64,000 bases of DNA from Galeopsis tetrahit (taxonomy: Eukaryota > Streptophyta > Magnoliopsida > Lamiales > Lamiaceae): contig OY776132.1 of NCBI GenBank assembly GCA_963675135.1, forward strand, positions 65,858,850 through 65,922,849. The letters are read 5' to 3'. Position numbers and translations under genes: made by a program. Under the pieces are notes generated by a model. It saw nothing but the letters and a program-made list of their open reading frames with translations. It did not search any database and was not told where the DNA came from. Numbering within the stretch: position 1 is the first letter of the stretch; the number at the start of each line of letters is the position of its first letter. Below are positions 42,341 through 52,925 of this stretch, one piece after another.

Positions 42341-42919
42341 TGGAATATGGATGAATGAACAATTGGAGGGGCTCAGATTCTTTAAATAGATGGGAAGGGA
42401 TTTGGATGTAAAAGTGGTGGGGATCAATGAGAATCCCGTCTATTTGTGCAATCCGATCAAGAATTGATACTAAGGGCGGAATACTCTCAATCGGATCGTG
42501 AGCGTATCCCGATCAGATCGTCTGGGAGTGTTACGGCAACTGAATCAGAACTCGGTTGTACTCACGGCTCTCTACTGGGAGAGAAACTATCTATGTGTAA
42601 TTTATAAATATTTTTAAAATAGATGTAACGGAAATGGATTTTTTAAAAACAAAAAAATTGTTGGTAAAGAGAAATTTTTATAGAACAAAAAATGTGCAAT
42701 TATTTTAATTTGATTTTAGCGTGAAAATAATTATAAATATATTCAAATTATGTAAATGCAAAATTTTGTTACATAATTTATTAGACATTTCTTGTACGTG
42801 TTCATTTTTTTTAGGGTTTAGGTTTAAATTAGGTATAATTCTAACCTTGTGTCCATGTCGCAATCTCGACACAAATTCAATCGTGAGGAGAGGTCGAGTG
42901 ATAAATCGATTAAATCAGT
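42341..42919. other. LINE 5' region and intergenic DNA
   Basis: 42341-42580 may be the 5' untranslated region of the LINE. It is less AT-rich and includes GGATCGTGAGCGTATCCCGATCAG. From 42600 the sequence is AT-rich with nothing recognisable. Confidence 0.35.
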
Positions 42920-43240
42920 TTAGCTATGTGTTGAAGTGTTAAGTTGGTGTCGGATGTAGGAGATATCGCACACAACGAACTCCTGCATCAACCTTCTGAC
43001 GTTTAAAACATAGATGGCCTCAAAAACTTTGTATCTCTTTGTAAGTTTAGCGGTCTCTACAGCATCTTTCAAATCTGTCCAAAGTCTAATCTTATCAATC
43101 TCCCGTCTTCTACATGCTTTCATCATTGTCACGATATATAGCCTGTCAACTCTGCATTTAAGATCCAACCGGGCGGGTCGATCCCGCCTCCATCGAATCT
43201 CCATAATGGTCCTTAACAAAGAAGGTGACTCCATAAACAT
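42920..43240 (-). CDS. Uncharacterised ORF next to duplicated flank
   Basis: An open frame of about 106 codons from an ATG at 43240 encodes a basic protein (KCRVDRLYIVTMMKACRRRE, KLTKRYKVFEAIYVLN). I do not recognise a domain. It lies at the point where the zinc-finger 3' flank shared with copy 1 begins. It may be an exon piece carried by the duplication edge or a chance frame. Confidence 0.2.
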   Translation of the reverse strand: MFMESPSLLRTIMEIRWRRDRPARLDLKCRVDRLYIVTMMKACRRREIDKIRLWTDLKDAVETAKLTKRYKVFEAIYVLNVRRLMQEFVVCDISYIRHQLNTSTHS

Positions 43241-43937
43241 TAAGGTCAAAATTGACAGATTACCAAAATCACACGCAGCTTATGCTTTAATAACTTAACA
43301 AAATATTGAAATTGTGTAGTTTGAACAACACCAACAAAACTAAATAAGAAGAAGAGTGTATGCAAAGTTCAATATTTTATAAGTTGAATTTCACTCCAAT
43401 CCAATGATAGCGACCATAACTATCACCATAATTATTTTAAAATGTAATTATCATACCATTATAGTTTATCTAACTTTATATATATATTATATCTTAAATA
43501 ATGGTTCAGTGTTAATAATACATGCTTGTATTAAGAGAAAGTTTACAAGACATGCACTCAATACTCTTCTATTTGAAGAAAAAATTAAAAAATAAATAAA
43601 TTTAAAAAATGAAAAAATTTAAATAAATTATATTATAAATTTAACAACCTTTCAGAAATTAAAGTGTTAAAAATTAAAAGATAATAAAATTAGAAGAATA
43701 ATATAAGGCTCTCTCTGTTTCATAATAAAATTTGAAGAATAATATAGCGTTCACTCTGTTTAATTACAAAGTATTTTATCATGAGATAAATATATAATTA
43801 ATAAATATCTAAGTCAATATCTTATTTCTTAATATAAGGTACAGCGCATAAATTCAATTAATAAACCGAATTACGTTTTTTTAGGTCCAATTTCTTAGAA
43901 TTTAATTTAATTTTTTCCGGAAAATTTGGAAAAAATT
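43241..43937. other. 3' flank of zinc-finger copy 3
   Basis: 43241-43430 is an inverted match to 17400-17600, including CAAAATATTGAA and AGCTTATGCTTTAATAACTTAAC-like words, and 43640-43870 repeats the common flank. This shows the gene was duplicated together with about 0.7 kb of downstream DNA. Confidence 0.65.
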
Positions 43938-44487
43938 CTACAATTTAAGAGTTAAATTCAGCCCTGGAGAATGAGGAGGCGTATTCAAATAAGAGCCACC
44001 GTAGCCGGAGTAGCTTGCAGAGCCATTTCCGCCGTCGAGAGAATTACGGCCAGCGTTTAATATAATTCCGCCGACGAAATGTTTACGCATGTGACCGCCC
44101 AATGCCTGCCCCGTCGAGTAACCCTTCCCACACGTGGAGCAATGATGAAAACCGCCACTCGTGTGGGGACCACAAGAGGTGCAATTGGACGCCTGAATAT
44201 CAGTCACGGCGGCGACAGCAGTTTTAATCCGGTGGCTAGTTTTGTGGCCGCCGAGCGCTTGATAAGACGGGAAACTCTTACCGCATACACCGCAGTCATG
44301 AGAATCGACGATTGACTGTGGCTGAGACAATTTCAGGACACAGTCCACGGAGGGAGGAAGAGGTGTTGCCGTCGCTTTCGGTGAGTACAACAGGACATAA
44401 TCTTGTTCTTCTTCTGGTACCTGCTTTAAGCGTTTAGAACTTTTGGAAGAATTAGTGCGGTGGCGGTACCAGAGAATTTTGGGTCAT
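43938..44487 (-). pseudogene. ZAT-like C2H2 zinc-finger gene, copy 3, best preserved
   Basis: Both fingers are complete: CGVCGKSFPSYQALGGHKTSH and CSTCGKGYSTGQALGGHMRKH, each CX2CX12HX3H with the plant QALGGH core that contacts DNA. The protein ends in LNLTLKL, an EAR-type LxLxL repression motif. Upstream of the fingers the frame stays open through SKRLKQVPEEEQDYVLLYS, typical of ZAT N-termini, back to a stop at 44484. There is no ATG in that frame. The likely original start is the ATG at 44487 (MTQNSLVPPPH) in another frame, so one indel near 44455 separates it from the rest. A two-finger repressor in the stress-related ZAT (C1-2i) group is the best description. It could still work if translation starts elsewhere. 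Confidence 0.85.
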
Positions 44488-44550
44488 AATTTTAATTTGG
44501 AAAAAAAAATTGGGCCATAATTTTAATTTGGAAAAAAAGGGATGAGCGTT

Positions 44551-44775
44551 GAGAGGAGTGAAAAAAGTGTTTATATATGTGAAATTTGGGGAAATTAAGT
44601 ATCTACGTGCTACGGAACGGAGAGGAGTGAAAAAAGTGTTTATATATGTGAAATTTGGGGAAATTAAGTATCTACGTGCTAGGGAACGGAGAGGAGTGAA
44701 AAAAGTGTTTAAAAAAGTGTTTATATATGTGAAATTTGGGGAAATTAAGTATCTACGTGCTAGGTGCTAGGGAAC
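44551..44775 (-). promoter_or_regulatory. Core promoter of zinc-finger copy 3, triplicated
   Basis: A 69-bp unit occurs three times (starts at 44551, 44620 and 44689; the last is lengthened by an internal AAAAAAGTGTTT duplication). On the minus strand each unit holds CATATATAAACACTTTT, a TATA box pointing at the gene (TATA positions near 44570-44577, 44639-44646 and 44720-44727), and an ACGT-core word (GCACGTAGATAC). The nearest TATA is about 85 bp from the presumed start at 44487. Confidence 0.75.
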
Positions 44776-45835
44776 GTGGCGACGCGTTTGTATACCCCTT
44801 CTGGTGTAGGTACACGTTTCTTATTTTTTTTTATTTTAAAATAATTATATGAAATATCAATAATATCCTTAGAGGTTTGTGAAATGATAGTCCACCGATT
44901 TCAGATGAATTATGTTTGAAGTTGATAACTACTGAAAATTTCAATTTGATCCTGTAATTGTTGAATTGGATGAGAGAGTTTTTGTCTTTCTATTTTATTT
45001 ACTTCATAAATTTTATATGCAATCTACTAGGTTCTTGTCAATACATTTGTCAAAAAAACTTGATAGGTGATTATATGGATTTCTTCTATGATCGAATTGG
45101 TTGCATTTTTTTCTTTTTATTTTGAACCTGTAACTCATTTGTATTTATTAATTTCTCCTATTGTATATCATTCTTCTTTAGCTTTGATAATTTTATGTTT
45201 ATTTGTATTTTGTAAAAAAAAATTTAGATATTGTAATTTTTTTTTGCTTTTTATTATTGTGTTAACTTTTTTACAATTTGTGTTGTATTGATTTTATGAA
45301 TTTGTGTATAATCATTTTCATACTATATATTATATCATTCTTCTTTTTTATAAAACAAGGTAATCTTTCATTCTTTCTACTTAAATTCTCTTTTATTTTT
45401 TTTTCTATTTTATTCACATTCAATTTTCTCAATATGGTTGAATAGATGAAGTAACTTTCATATTATTCGTTTATTTTTGAATTAATAGGGGATTTCAAGA
45501 GAATGTCAAAATATTCATTTTAGATTAAAGATGAATTGCAAACGAGCCGAAATTTACCCAGAAGTAGTCGAGTGCCGAAATTGACCCTGAAGTAGTCGAG
45601 TGACACTGGAAAATAATAAGGCTCATTTTGGGATGCGTTCTTTTAAACTTAAGTGAAATACAACATTTTTTTTTAATAGTATCTTCTTATTATTTTCAAT
45701 TTTTTAAATTTGCAACTCATTTTATGTCTCAGATTTTTTTTAATGTTTGACTGAGGAGTTGAAAATATCACAATATTGACACCACAACTTTTGGTGACAT
45801 ATTCGAAAAGGGAAGATCAACCTCAACTATAATGC
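44776..45835. other. Intergenic AT-rich DNA
   Basis: No gene. A hydrophobic frame at 45067-45291 is explained by T-richness. GCCGAAATT.ACCC.GAAGTAGTCGAGTG occurs twice in tandem near 45550-45605. The right end is the 10-bp target site of the Pack-MULE. Confidence 0.4.
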
Positions 45836-47148
45836 GAGGAAATGGGCGTTTTGGTCCCATCTGCCACGCACCCTCGTTTTTTTGGTCCCATGACTTTCAC
45901 ATTTAGTCCCAATAGGTTAAATTTTATCACATTTCCGTTAGTCAGCCGTCAGTCAGCTGTTAGCGTTTTTAGTCCCGTTAATTCTTCTTTCTTTTTGGAG
46001 CGAAAATTGACACTTCTACTTAAATAATCTTCATTACATCCCAAAAATCTATAATTAAGAAAATAATTAAACATAATCGAGCATAGAAGAGAGCAGAGCA
46101 GAGCGATGAAGTCTACCAAAAGCGACCCAATTCTTACTACCAAATTTCCGGCGGAGACTACCAAATTTCCGGCGGAGATAGAATCAATTGATTTTTTGTT
46201 CACAGACTCCGATCAGTACCTAAATTTCGATAGCTACAAAATTAGCTCACAGATTTAGATAGAATCAAGCAGTTTTCTTGTTCATATTCTGCACAACTTT
46301 GCGCATTTGGAATCTCCAAATTAAGAAATAAGTGAGACCCAAACCAACCACGATGAAAATCCACACTTTCTCATCTTTGCCCTCCACCTCTGACGTTACT
46401 TCCACTATGCTAAATTCACCCCTTTCTGAATTCCCCATCATGCTGGTGTTTGATTGTGTTACCAAGAGATATCCTTTCGAGTTGTAAACGACGCCGTTTA
46501 ATCCTCAGTTCTTATACGGTACGGTGTCGTCGACCGCGTCGGGTTTGAAGACCCGAGATCTGGATAGGATCGTCGCCTCGCCTTGTTCGCTGACTTTGAA
46601 GACGACGTCGTTCGCTGAGTCGGTGACGTAAGCGTTGCCGGAGTAATCGAACGCGACGTCGTTGGCGAGGACTGGAGAGGGAAGAAGATCGTCGAGTGGT
46701 GAAGTACAGTAATGAAGTTGAAGGAACTGCAGCATAAGGGTTCCAGATTCCCGACTAGAATATCTTTTGGCAACCACTGGAAACGACGTCGTGGAGGCGG
46801 ATAGAGCGTCGTCGAGAGCACGGCGGCGTCGTCCTTGCAGGTGAAGGCGGCGGGGGCTTGGTTTTTTTTAATTTGGGGATTTTGGCAGCCATTTTAGGGT
46901 TTTGAAATGATTTGAGATTTTTGTTAAGGGTGAACTTTGATTTGGGGTGAAAGTTAATAATTGACGGCCACGTATGGGCACGTGAGTCTGTCCGTTAAAA
47001 CTTAACGGGGTTGGGACGAAATTTCAAAATTTGCACAATTCGGGGACCAAATGTGATAAAATTTAACCTATTGGGACTAAATGTGAAAGTCATGGGACCA
47101 AAAAAATGAGGGTGCGTGGCAGGTGGGACCAAAACGACATTTTTCTCA
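45836..47148. mobile_element. Pack-MULE with SMP-30-like gene fragments
   Basis: Long terminal inverted repeats (about 110 bp: GTTTTGGTCCCA, GCCACGCACCCTC, TTTGGTCCCATGACTTTCAC, ATTTAGTCCCAATAGG) lie at both ends. A perfect 10-bp TSD ACTATAATGC flanks them (45826-45835 and 47149-47158), a length within the Mutator range. The interior is unlike the surroundings in composition and carries fragments of a host-type gene on the minus strand (46265-46830). No transposase is present. Confidence 0.9.
46265..46830 (-). pseudogene. Captured SMP-30/gluconolactonase-like gene pieces
   Basis: On the minus strand one frame contains PVLANDVAFDYSGNAYVTDS, a TGA at 46505-46507 in place of an expected Cys codon, then GLNGVVYNSKGYLLVTQSNT. 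The frame jumps directly to an acidic segment and a C-terminal membrane helix with a basic tail (VWIFIVVGLGLTYFLIWRFQ, MRKVVQNMNKKTA). The first part matches the beta-propeller of the plant SMP-30/gluconolactonase-like (calcium-dependent phosphotriesterase-type) proteins. The tail matches the anchor I remember for that family. The middle of the propeller is missing, so two exon pieces were joined inside the element. It is unlikely to make a folded enzyme. Confidence 0.8.
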
Positions 47149-47158
47149 CTATAATGCA

Positions 47159-48041
47159 TTCTTTGGAATCTATTTTATTTCTCGTAATGTAAATACTTTG
47201 ACACATTGCTTTGTTAGGAACTCTCGTTGGTTCGTTGGTTCGAGAGTCCTCACTGTTAAACTCTCGTTGGTTCGGAAATTGAACTTCAGAATTTTGTGAA
47301 TGAACTCCACAATTCTTGAACCAAATTTTGGTTAGGCAAGAGGGATTCCATCTATATCACAACAAGGAGTGTCAAATACAGTAGGCATGATGAGGATTAC
47401 CCAAATAACAAAGAAATGAAAAGCAAATTAATAAACACAGCTAAAAGAGAATCAAAAGGATAGAATCAGTGCTACATTCTTTGAAGGTTTTTGTGCATAC
47501 TCCCGGAACAAAGCACGAGAACCAACTCTAAGTTCTGTCTTTAATTTCGTTTACAATTTTCGTCTCCGAGTTTTCGAAAATGACGTGGTTTCTCCCCTTC
47601 CAAATAACTAAGAAAAATGAAAAAAAATAATGTTTCAAATCAAAATTAAAAATTAGGTTACAAAGTTAACAACTTTTCAGGAACTGAAGTAAATTGGAAG
47701 AATAATATAGGGATCTCTGTTTCATTTCAGAGTAGAATAATATAACGATCTCTCTGTTTCATTTCAGAGCTTTCTGTGTTTCATTTCAGAGTAGAATAAT
47801 ATAAGGATCTCTCTATTTCATCTCAGAGTATAATATAACGATTTCTCTGTTTCATTTCAAAGTATTTTATTGTGAAAATGTTTTAAGATAAATTTGTAAC
47901 TAATAAATATCTAAATAATTATCTTATTTCTTAATGAAAGGTACAACAACATAAACCCAATTAATAAACTGAACTCCTTTTTTTTTTAGGCCAAACGTTT
48001 AGAATTTTATTTAATTTTTTCCGAAAGAAATGGAAAAAATT
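47159..48041. other. 3' flank of zinc-finger copy 4
   Basis: No gene. From 47365 it is homologous to 17780-18200 (GGATAGAATCAGTGCT, CGGAACAAAGCACGAGAACC). A run of repeated GATCTCTCTGTTTCATTTCAGAG words lies at 47710-47870. Confidence 0.6.
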
Positions 48042-48527
48042 CTACAATTTAAGCGTTAAATCCAGCCCTGGTGAATGAGGCGGTTTATTCAAATCAAATT
48101 CGCCGTCGCTGCCGGAGTAGCTTACAACACTCGACAGATCATCATTGCCGCTGTCGAGAGAATTCCGGCCACCGTTTAATCTAATTCCGCCCAATGCTTG
48201 CCCCGTCGCGTAACCCTTCCCACACTGATGAAAACCGCCACTCGTGTGGGGACCACAGGACGTGCAATTGGATCCCGGAATAACCGTCACAGCAGCGGCG
48301 GCGGATGTTTTATTCCGGTGTCTCGATTTGTGGCCGCCGAGCGCTTGATAAGACGGAAAACTCTTACCGCATACACGGCAGTCATGAGAATCGACGATTG
48401 ACGGCGGCTGAGACGGTTTCGTGACACCGTAGGTAGAGTAAGAGCCGCCACTTTCGGTGAGTGCAACGGTACATTCGGCGAAGTAATCTTCTTACTGTAC
48501 CTGTTTTAAGCATTTAGACCTCCGGGA
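48042..48527 (-). pseudogene. ZAT-like C2H2 zinc-finger gene, copy 4, finger 2 lost
   Basis: On the minus strand finger 1 is complete (CRVCGKSFPSYQALGGHKSRH). Finger 2 has lost its first CX2C pair (FHQCGKGYATGQALGG) and the following HMRKH, so it cannot bind zinc. The C-terminus DLNKPPHSPGLDLTLKL keeps the EAR-type motif. Upstream of the fingers a TAA near 48500 interrupts the N-terminal part (KCLKQVQ then stop). Copies 1 and 4 share the deletion after QALGG, which groups them against copies 2 and 3. Confidence 0.85.
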
Positions 48528-48761
48528 TGAATCTGAATCAGAAACATACCCTTTTTTCAAAAAAAAAACTCTTGACGGGTGTCCTCAATAGATCGGTGGG
48601 TGTCTTTAACTGCGCCCGCAATTTTAATTCATTGAGGCCCACATGAATCTGAATCAGAAACATACCCTTTTTTCAAAAAAAAAAAACTCTTGACGGGTGT
48701 CCTCAATAGATCGGTGGGTGTCTTTAACTGCGCCCGCGATTTTAATTCATTGAGGCCCACA
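48528..48761. repeat. ~117-bp tandem duplication upstream of copy 4
   Basis: The units 48528-48643 and 48644-48761 (TGAATCTGAATCAGAAACAT to TTGAGGCCCACA) differ only in A-run length and one or two bases. The first bases belong to the N-terminal coding relic of copy 4, so the duplication touches its 5' end. Confidence 0.9.
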
Positions 48762-48777
48762 TGTAAAGAAAAGAAAC

Positions 48778-49960
48778 GGGTTGGGGTATATACCCCTCCA
48801 GCTTTGTTTAATACACTCCCCCTCCACTTTTATTAATTAAATGATCATGTAAAATACCTGTTTTACCCTTTATTAAAATACACAAAGATAGATACACTCC
48901 CCTTCAATTTAAATTTAAACTAACCCTAATTCTATCACTAATCCTAACCCTACCCACAAACAGCCGCCGCAATCCACAAACGGCCGCCGCCGCCCAACAA
49001 ACGACGGTCGCCGCCGCTCAACAAACGACGGTCGCCGCCGCACCTCCGGCTGCCACAAAATAAATTTAGAAATTTTAAAAATCAGACTTTGAAAATAAAA
49101 AAAGTAAACTTTATTTTGGTCGACAAACCAGAGTCGACCAAAAACACTCCGGTCGACACTGGTTTGTCGACCAAAAGTAATCCGGTCAACTCTGGTTTGT
49201 CGACCAAAAGTACTCCGGTCGACTATGTGTTTCGAATGATTTTTTTTTTTTTTAAGAAAACTAAATTTTCGGCCATTTTGGGTCGGCCAAAAACACTCTC
49301 ATCGACGAACTATTGTCGACGAGAGGATTTTCAGGCGACCCAAAATAGTCGAAAAAAAAAAAAAAAAAACAAACTTGTGACGATTTGGGGGAGGGTTTCA
49401 ACTTTCACGGCGGTGGAGGCCGAGAGAAGGGATGGAGGCGGTGACGCTGGGGGAGGGGACAGAGGCGGCGACGCTAGGGGAGGGGGCAGCGCCGCCGCGC
49501 CGCTAATTAGTTGCAGAAAAAAAATAGAAAAAATGGGGGAGGGGGAGTGCGACGGCGAGAGGAGGAGGGGAGGGGGAGTTCGACGGCGAGAGGGAGGGGG
49601 TGAAGAGGGTGGTGGGGAGGAGGCGGCGTCGCCGCTTGCAGAAAAAAAAAAATGAGGAAATGAGGGCGTCGCTCTTCAGGGCGGCGACGCTGGAGCGGGC
49701 GGCGCCGGAGGAGGTGGCTTGGGGCGGCGGTGGCTTGGAGAAACGAAGGGGAAGGAGGGAATGAGGGGGAAAGGAGGATTGGGGAAGAAATGAGGAAATT
49801 AGGATTTTATGGGGGTGTGCATTTATCATACCAATTTTTAAGATAAAGGGGTATAATAGACAATTTGGGGGGAGTGCATCTATCTCAAAGGTACTTTAAG
49901 GGGAGTATATGTATCGTGGGAGTGTATCTAACAAAGCTGGAGGGGTATATACCCCAACCC
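48778..49960. mobile_element. MULE-type element, family member 5
   Basis: Ends are perfect inverted repeats over at least GGGTTGGGGTATATACCCC and continue TCCAGCTTTGTT. The 9-bp TSD AAAAGAAAC is perfect (48769-48777 and 49961-49969). The interior runs in reverse order compared with member 3: a G-rich-complement block (48960-49060), GTCGAC inverted words (49119-49340), an A-tract, then a G-rich block (49380-49790) that is the C-rich block of the family read backwards. No transposase is encoded. Confidence 0.9.
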
Positions 49961-50037
49961 AAAAGAAACAGCTGTAATCCATAATAGATTATGGGCATAA
50001 GCCCATTTCACCATTTTAAATTAATGAAGGGGAGGCC

Positions 50038-50040
<3 letters not shown>

Positions 50041-50085
<45 letters not shown>

Positions 50086-50089
50086 TATA
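50041..50089. repeat. (AT)n microsatellite
   Basis: About 25 AT dinucleotides run with one or two CA interruptions at the right end. Confidence 0.98.
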
Positions 50090-50121
50090 CCCAGTAGCCA
50101 TTCAGCAATGGTGGGAGAGGC

Positions 50122-50238
50122 CACAAAGTGGGATAGCTCAAGTGGTTAGAGCACCACTACCTAGGCCTTAGGTCCTGGGTTCGAGTCATGTGGAGGGGAA
50201 AAAGGGATGGGTATTTAACTTCCATAAAAAAAAAAAAA
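50122..50238 (+). mobile_element. tRNA-derived SINE
   Basis: The head resembles a tRNA: TAGCTCAAGTGG (box A) and GGTTCGAGTC (box B) are spaced as in an RNA polymerase III promoter. A short unrelated body (GGAGGGGAAAAAGGGATGGG) and an A-tail follow. A 15-bp target duplication AATGGTGGGAGAGGC flanks it (50107-50121 and 50239-50253). Length is about 117 bp. Confidence 0.93.
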
Positions 50239-50253
50239 AATGGTGGGAGAGGC

Positions 50254-50664
50254 GAGGAACACGCATACAGTAGACATTGGCGCACGAAACAGAACTCCAT
50301 TGGGGGAGACTCTCCCCTCCCACACTCCACTCAATAGATTAGCTTAGTTTGTTATTTCAGTTTCATAGATAAATTTTAATTTAGTGTTTCAGTTTAATGT
50401 TAGCTTTGAAGAATTTGAAGACATAAGGTGATATTTTTACAAATTTAATTTAGTAATTTCAATTTCATTAATGTTTTGTAAGTTTATTATATATGAATTT
50501 TAGATATTATTAAGATAACATTAAATTTATTTAAATTAAATTTATAAAAATTAAAGCCAAAACACGTGCACATATAATATTTTGTGAGTAATTTTAGGAA
50601 AAAATGTAAGATACTAATATACGTATTCAATATTCAAATTTTAATTTTGTAAATTAAAATATAT

Positions 50665-50695
<31 letters not shown>

Positions 50696-52735
50696 TATAA
50701 ATATAAATTTAATTATACATAGATATTTAGGTAATTTTAGGACGATAGATAAGAGTAATTTTAGGGAAAAAAAATCAAATCTTATTATTAGAGTAATTTT
50801 AGTAAATATGAAGATAGGAAGATAGATAAAAGTAATTTTAGGGGAAAAATCAAATCTTATTATTGGAGTAATTTTAGGGTGAAAAAATCTAGATATTAAA
50901 TTTGATAGAAGAAATATACATAATTGTAAAAATTGCAAAATTGGTCAAATAAGTATATAATTGTAAAAAATTGTTTACATATTCGTAATAAAATCGAACA
51001 TATATAATAAAATTACTCCAATTGTAATAATTAAATTGTTTACATATATTTTAAAATTAATATGTGGATATACTATAAAAAAATCTAGATATTAAATTTG
51101 ATACATCAAGGAAGAAATATACATAATTGTAAAAATTGTAAAATTGGTCAAATAATGTAAAATTGGTCAAATAAGTATATAATTGTAAGAGTCTGTTGGA
51201 AGATAGATAAGAGTAATTTTAGTAAATAAATTAGATTTATAATCTTTTATATTAATAGACGAAAATATTAAATTTGTTAGATTTATAAAAATTTGTATAA
51301 GATTAAATATGTAATTTTAGGGAAAAAATAAATACATAATTTTCTATATAATAAATAAAAATTAGTTAATAGTCTCGGTCAACACCATAATAATTCTCTC
51401 TAAAATTTCAAAAAGTCTTTTTAATAAAAATACAAGTTTATTATTTGTGATTAATACTTCTTTTTATAATTGAGACCATATTTATAATTTTTTATATTGA
51501 TTTTTTTTATATGTAAAATTTTAAAAGTTTATTATATTATTGATAATAAATTTATAAATATTTGCATGTTTTAAAGATTATTTTTCTATTGTTGTCCAAA
51601 AAATATTATTTTTTAATTAATAAATTAAAATATATTATAAATTTATTTCAACCCGCACGTAATAAAGATATTAAAATAGAATGATAAATGTGTCCTTTTT
51701 GTAAGTAGCATGTCACATTTAGTATTAAATAAGTAACAGGTAAACTGTAATATTGTCATTTTCGACTAACGAAACGAAATTAAATGATCCAAATTACTCA
51801 TGTTGACTTTAAATAGTTCTGACCTGTCAATGGCTGCTTAATTCGTCGAGATTCAGATCAACTTTATGTCCAATTTTCTTTTTTTAAAAAATTATGTTCA
51901 ATTCTTTTTTTTTTAAATTCACGTTACTTTAACTTTACCCTTTAATCATAATTTATTTATAATTGGATTTCACAATACTCCATCATATTCTCAATCTATA
52001 CATAAACTAACTAATATTCAATAAAATTCAATAAAATGAAATAAAAGAAGGAATGGAGAAAATTTATTTGGTAATGAGTCGTGGAATGAAAAATTGAGAG
52101 GTATGATTTTATTACATCCGATTTAGTCAAAAGTATGGTATGAAGTTTATAAGTGGACCTTTTCTCTCCCTCTACTTTACACCCAAAAACGGTCCCTACC
52201 CCATGCTTATCTTTTAATCCTACTATTTATCATTCTTAACTCCCAACCTAACATTGTATTCCAAGTATAAATTATGAAATTAACTGTAGAATTTTTCGAA
52301 TAAAATTAAGTGTACTAATTAAACACAGAATAAAAGGTGTCATGACTAATGCAAATTGCATGGTAAAAAATGCATTTATTCTTGGGAGGGTGGGTTGCCT
52401 AAACCCATGAAATTGAGTTTATAAAATCCGAATCGAAGTGTATAAAATCATGAGCAATCAAACATGGGAGAAGGTGGGTTTACATATCAAACACATCCAT
52501 AAACCCACCTATACCCATTAAGCAAACATGCGCATAGTATATAACTAAACGAGCGAATGCAAAAGTAGTGTAAGGGTATGTTTGCAATCCATACTAATTA
52601 ATTTAAAGTGATTGTAATTGATTTTTGGAGTAGAATTGAAAGTGAGTAGTGTTTTAAAATAAAGCACTTCAAATCAATTTTTTTTAAGTTGGAAGTGTTT
52701 TAAAACAAATAACTTTTTTTCCAATTTTACAACAA
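50254..52735. other. AT-rich intergenic region
   Basis: I see no gene. GAGTAATTTTAGGG and AAATTGGTCAAATAAGTATATAATTGTAA-like words recur between 50680 and 51240, suggesting decayed repeats. A segment near 52390-52540 has partly inverted words (GGGTGGGTT against AACCCACC) and may be an old MITE. Confidence 0.4.
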
Positions 52736-52796
52736 CACCCTTAACCCCTTTTTTTTATTATTATAAATTTTCCAAACAAATAATAAAAACTCGCTC

Positions 52797-52925
52797 TATC
52801 AAAAAAATGAATATCTGGAAACTTCCAACATAAGCTACTCTCTACTCGCTCGCAATCTCTAAAAAAAAAATGAATCTCTGGAAACTTCCACCATAAGCTA
52901 CTCTCTACTCCTCGCAATCTCTCAA
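52797..52925. repeat. ~61-bp tandem duplication upstream of the MSL gene
   Basis: AAATGAAT.TCTGGAAACTTC through ACTCTCTACTC..CGCAATCTCT occurs twice in tandem. It lies about 0.7 kb before the start codon of the MSL gene, possibly in its promoter or untranslated leader. Confidence 0.75.

Noticed and set aside
45067..45291. Hydrophobic 74-codon frame as a membrane protein
   Set aside because: It is explained by T-rich DNA; no relatives or start context are seen.
49089..49655. 188-codon basic glycine-rich frame
   Set aside because: It spans the hairpins and G-rich block of MULE 5 and is not shared in frame with other members.
50125..50200. tRNA gene
   Set aside because: A and B boxes are present but the acceptor stem does not pair and the sequence is followed by a body, A-tail and a TSD, so it is a SINE.
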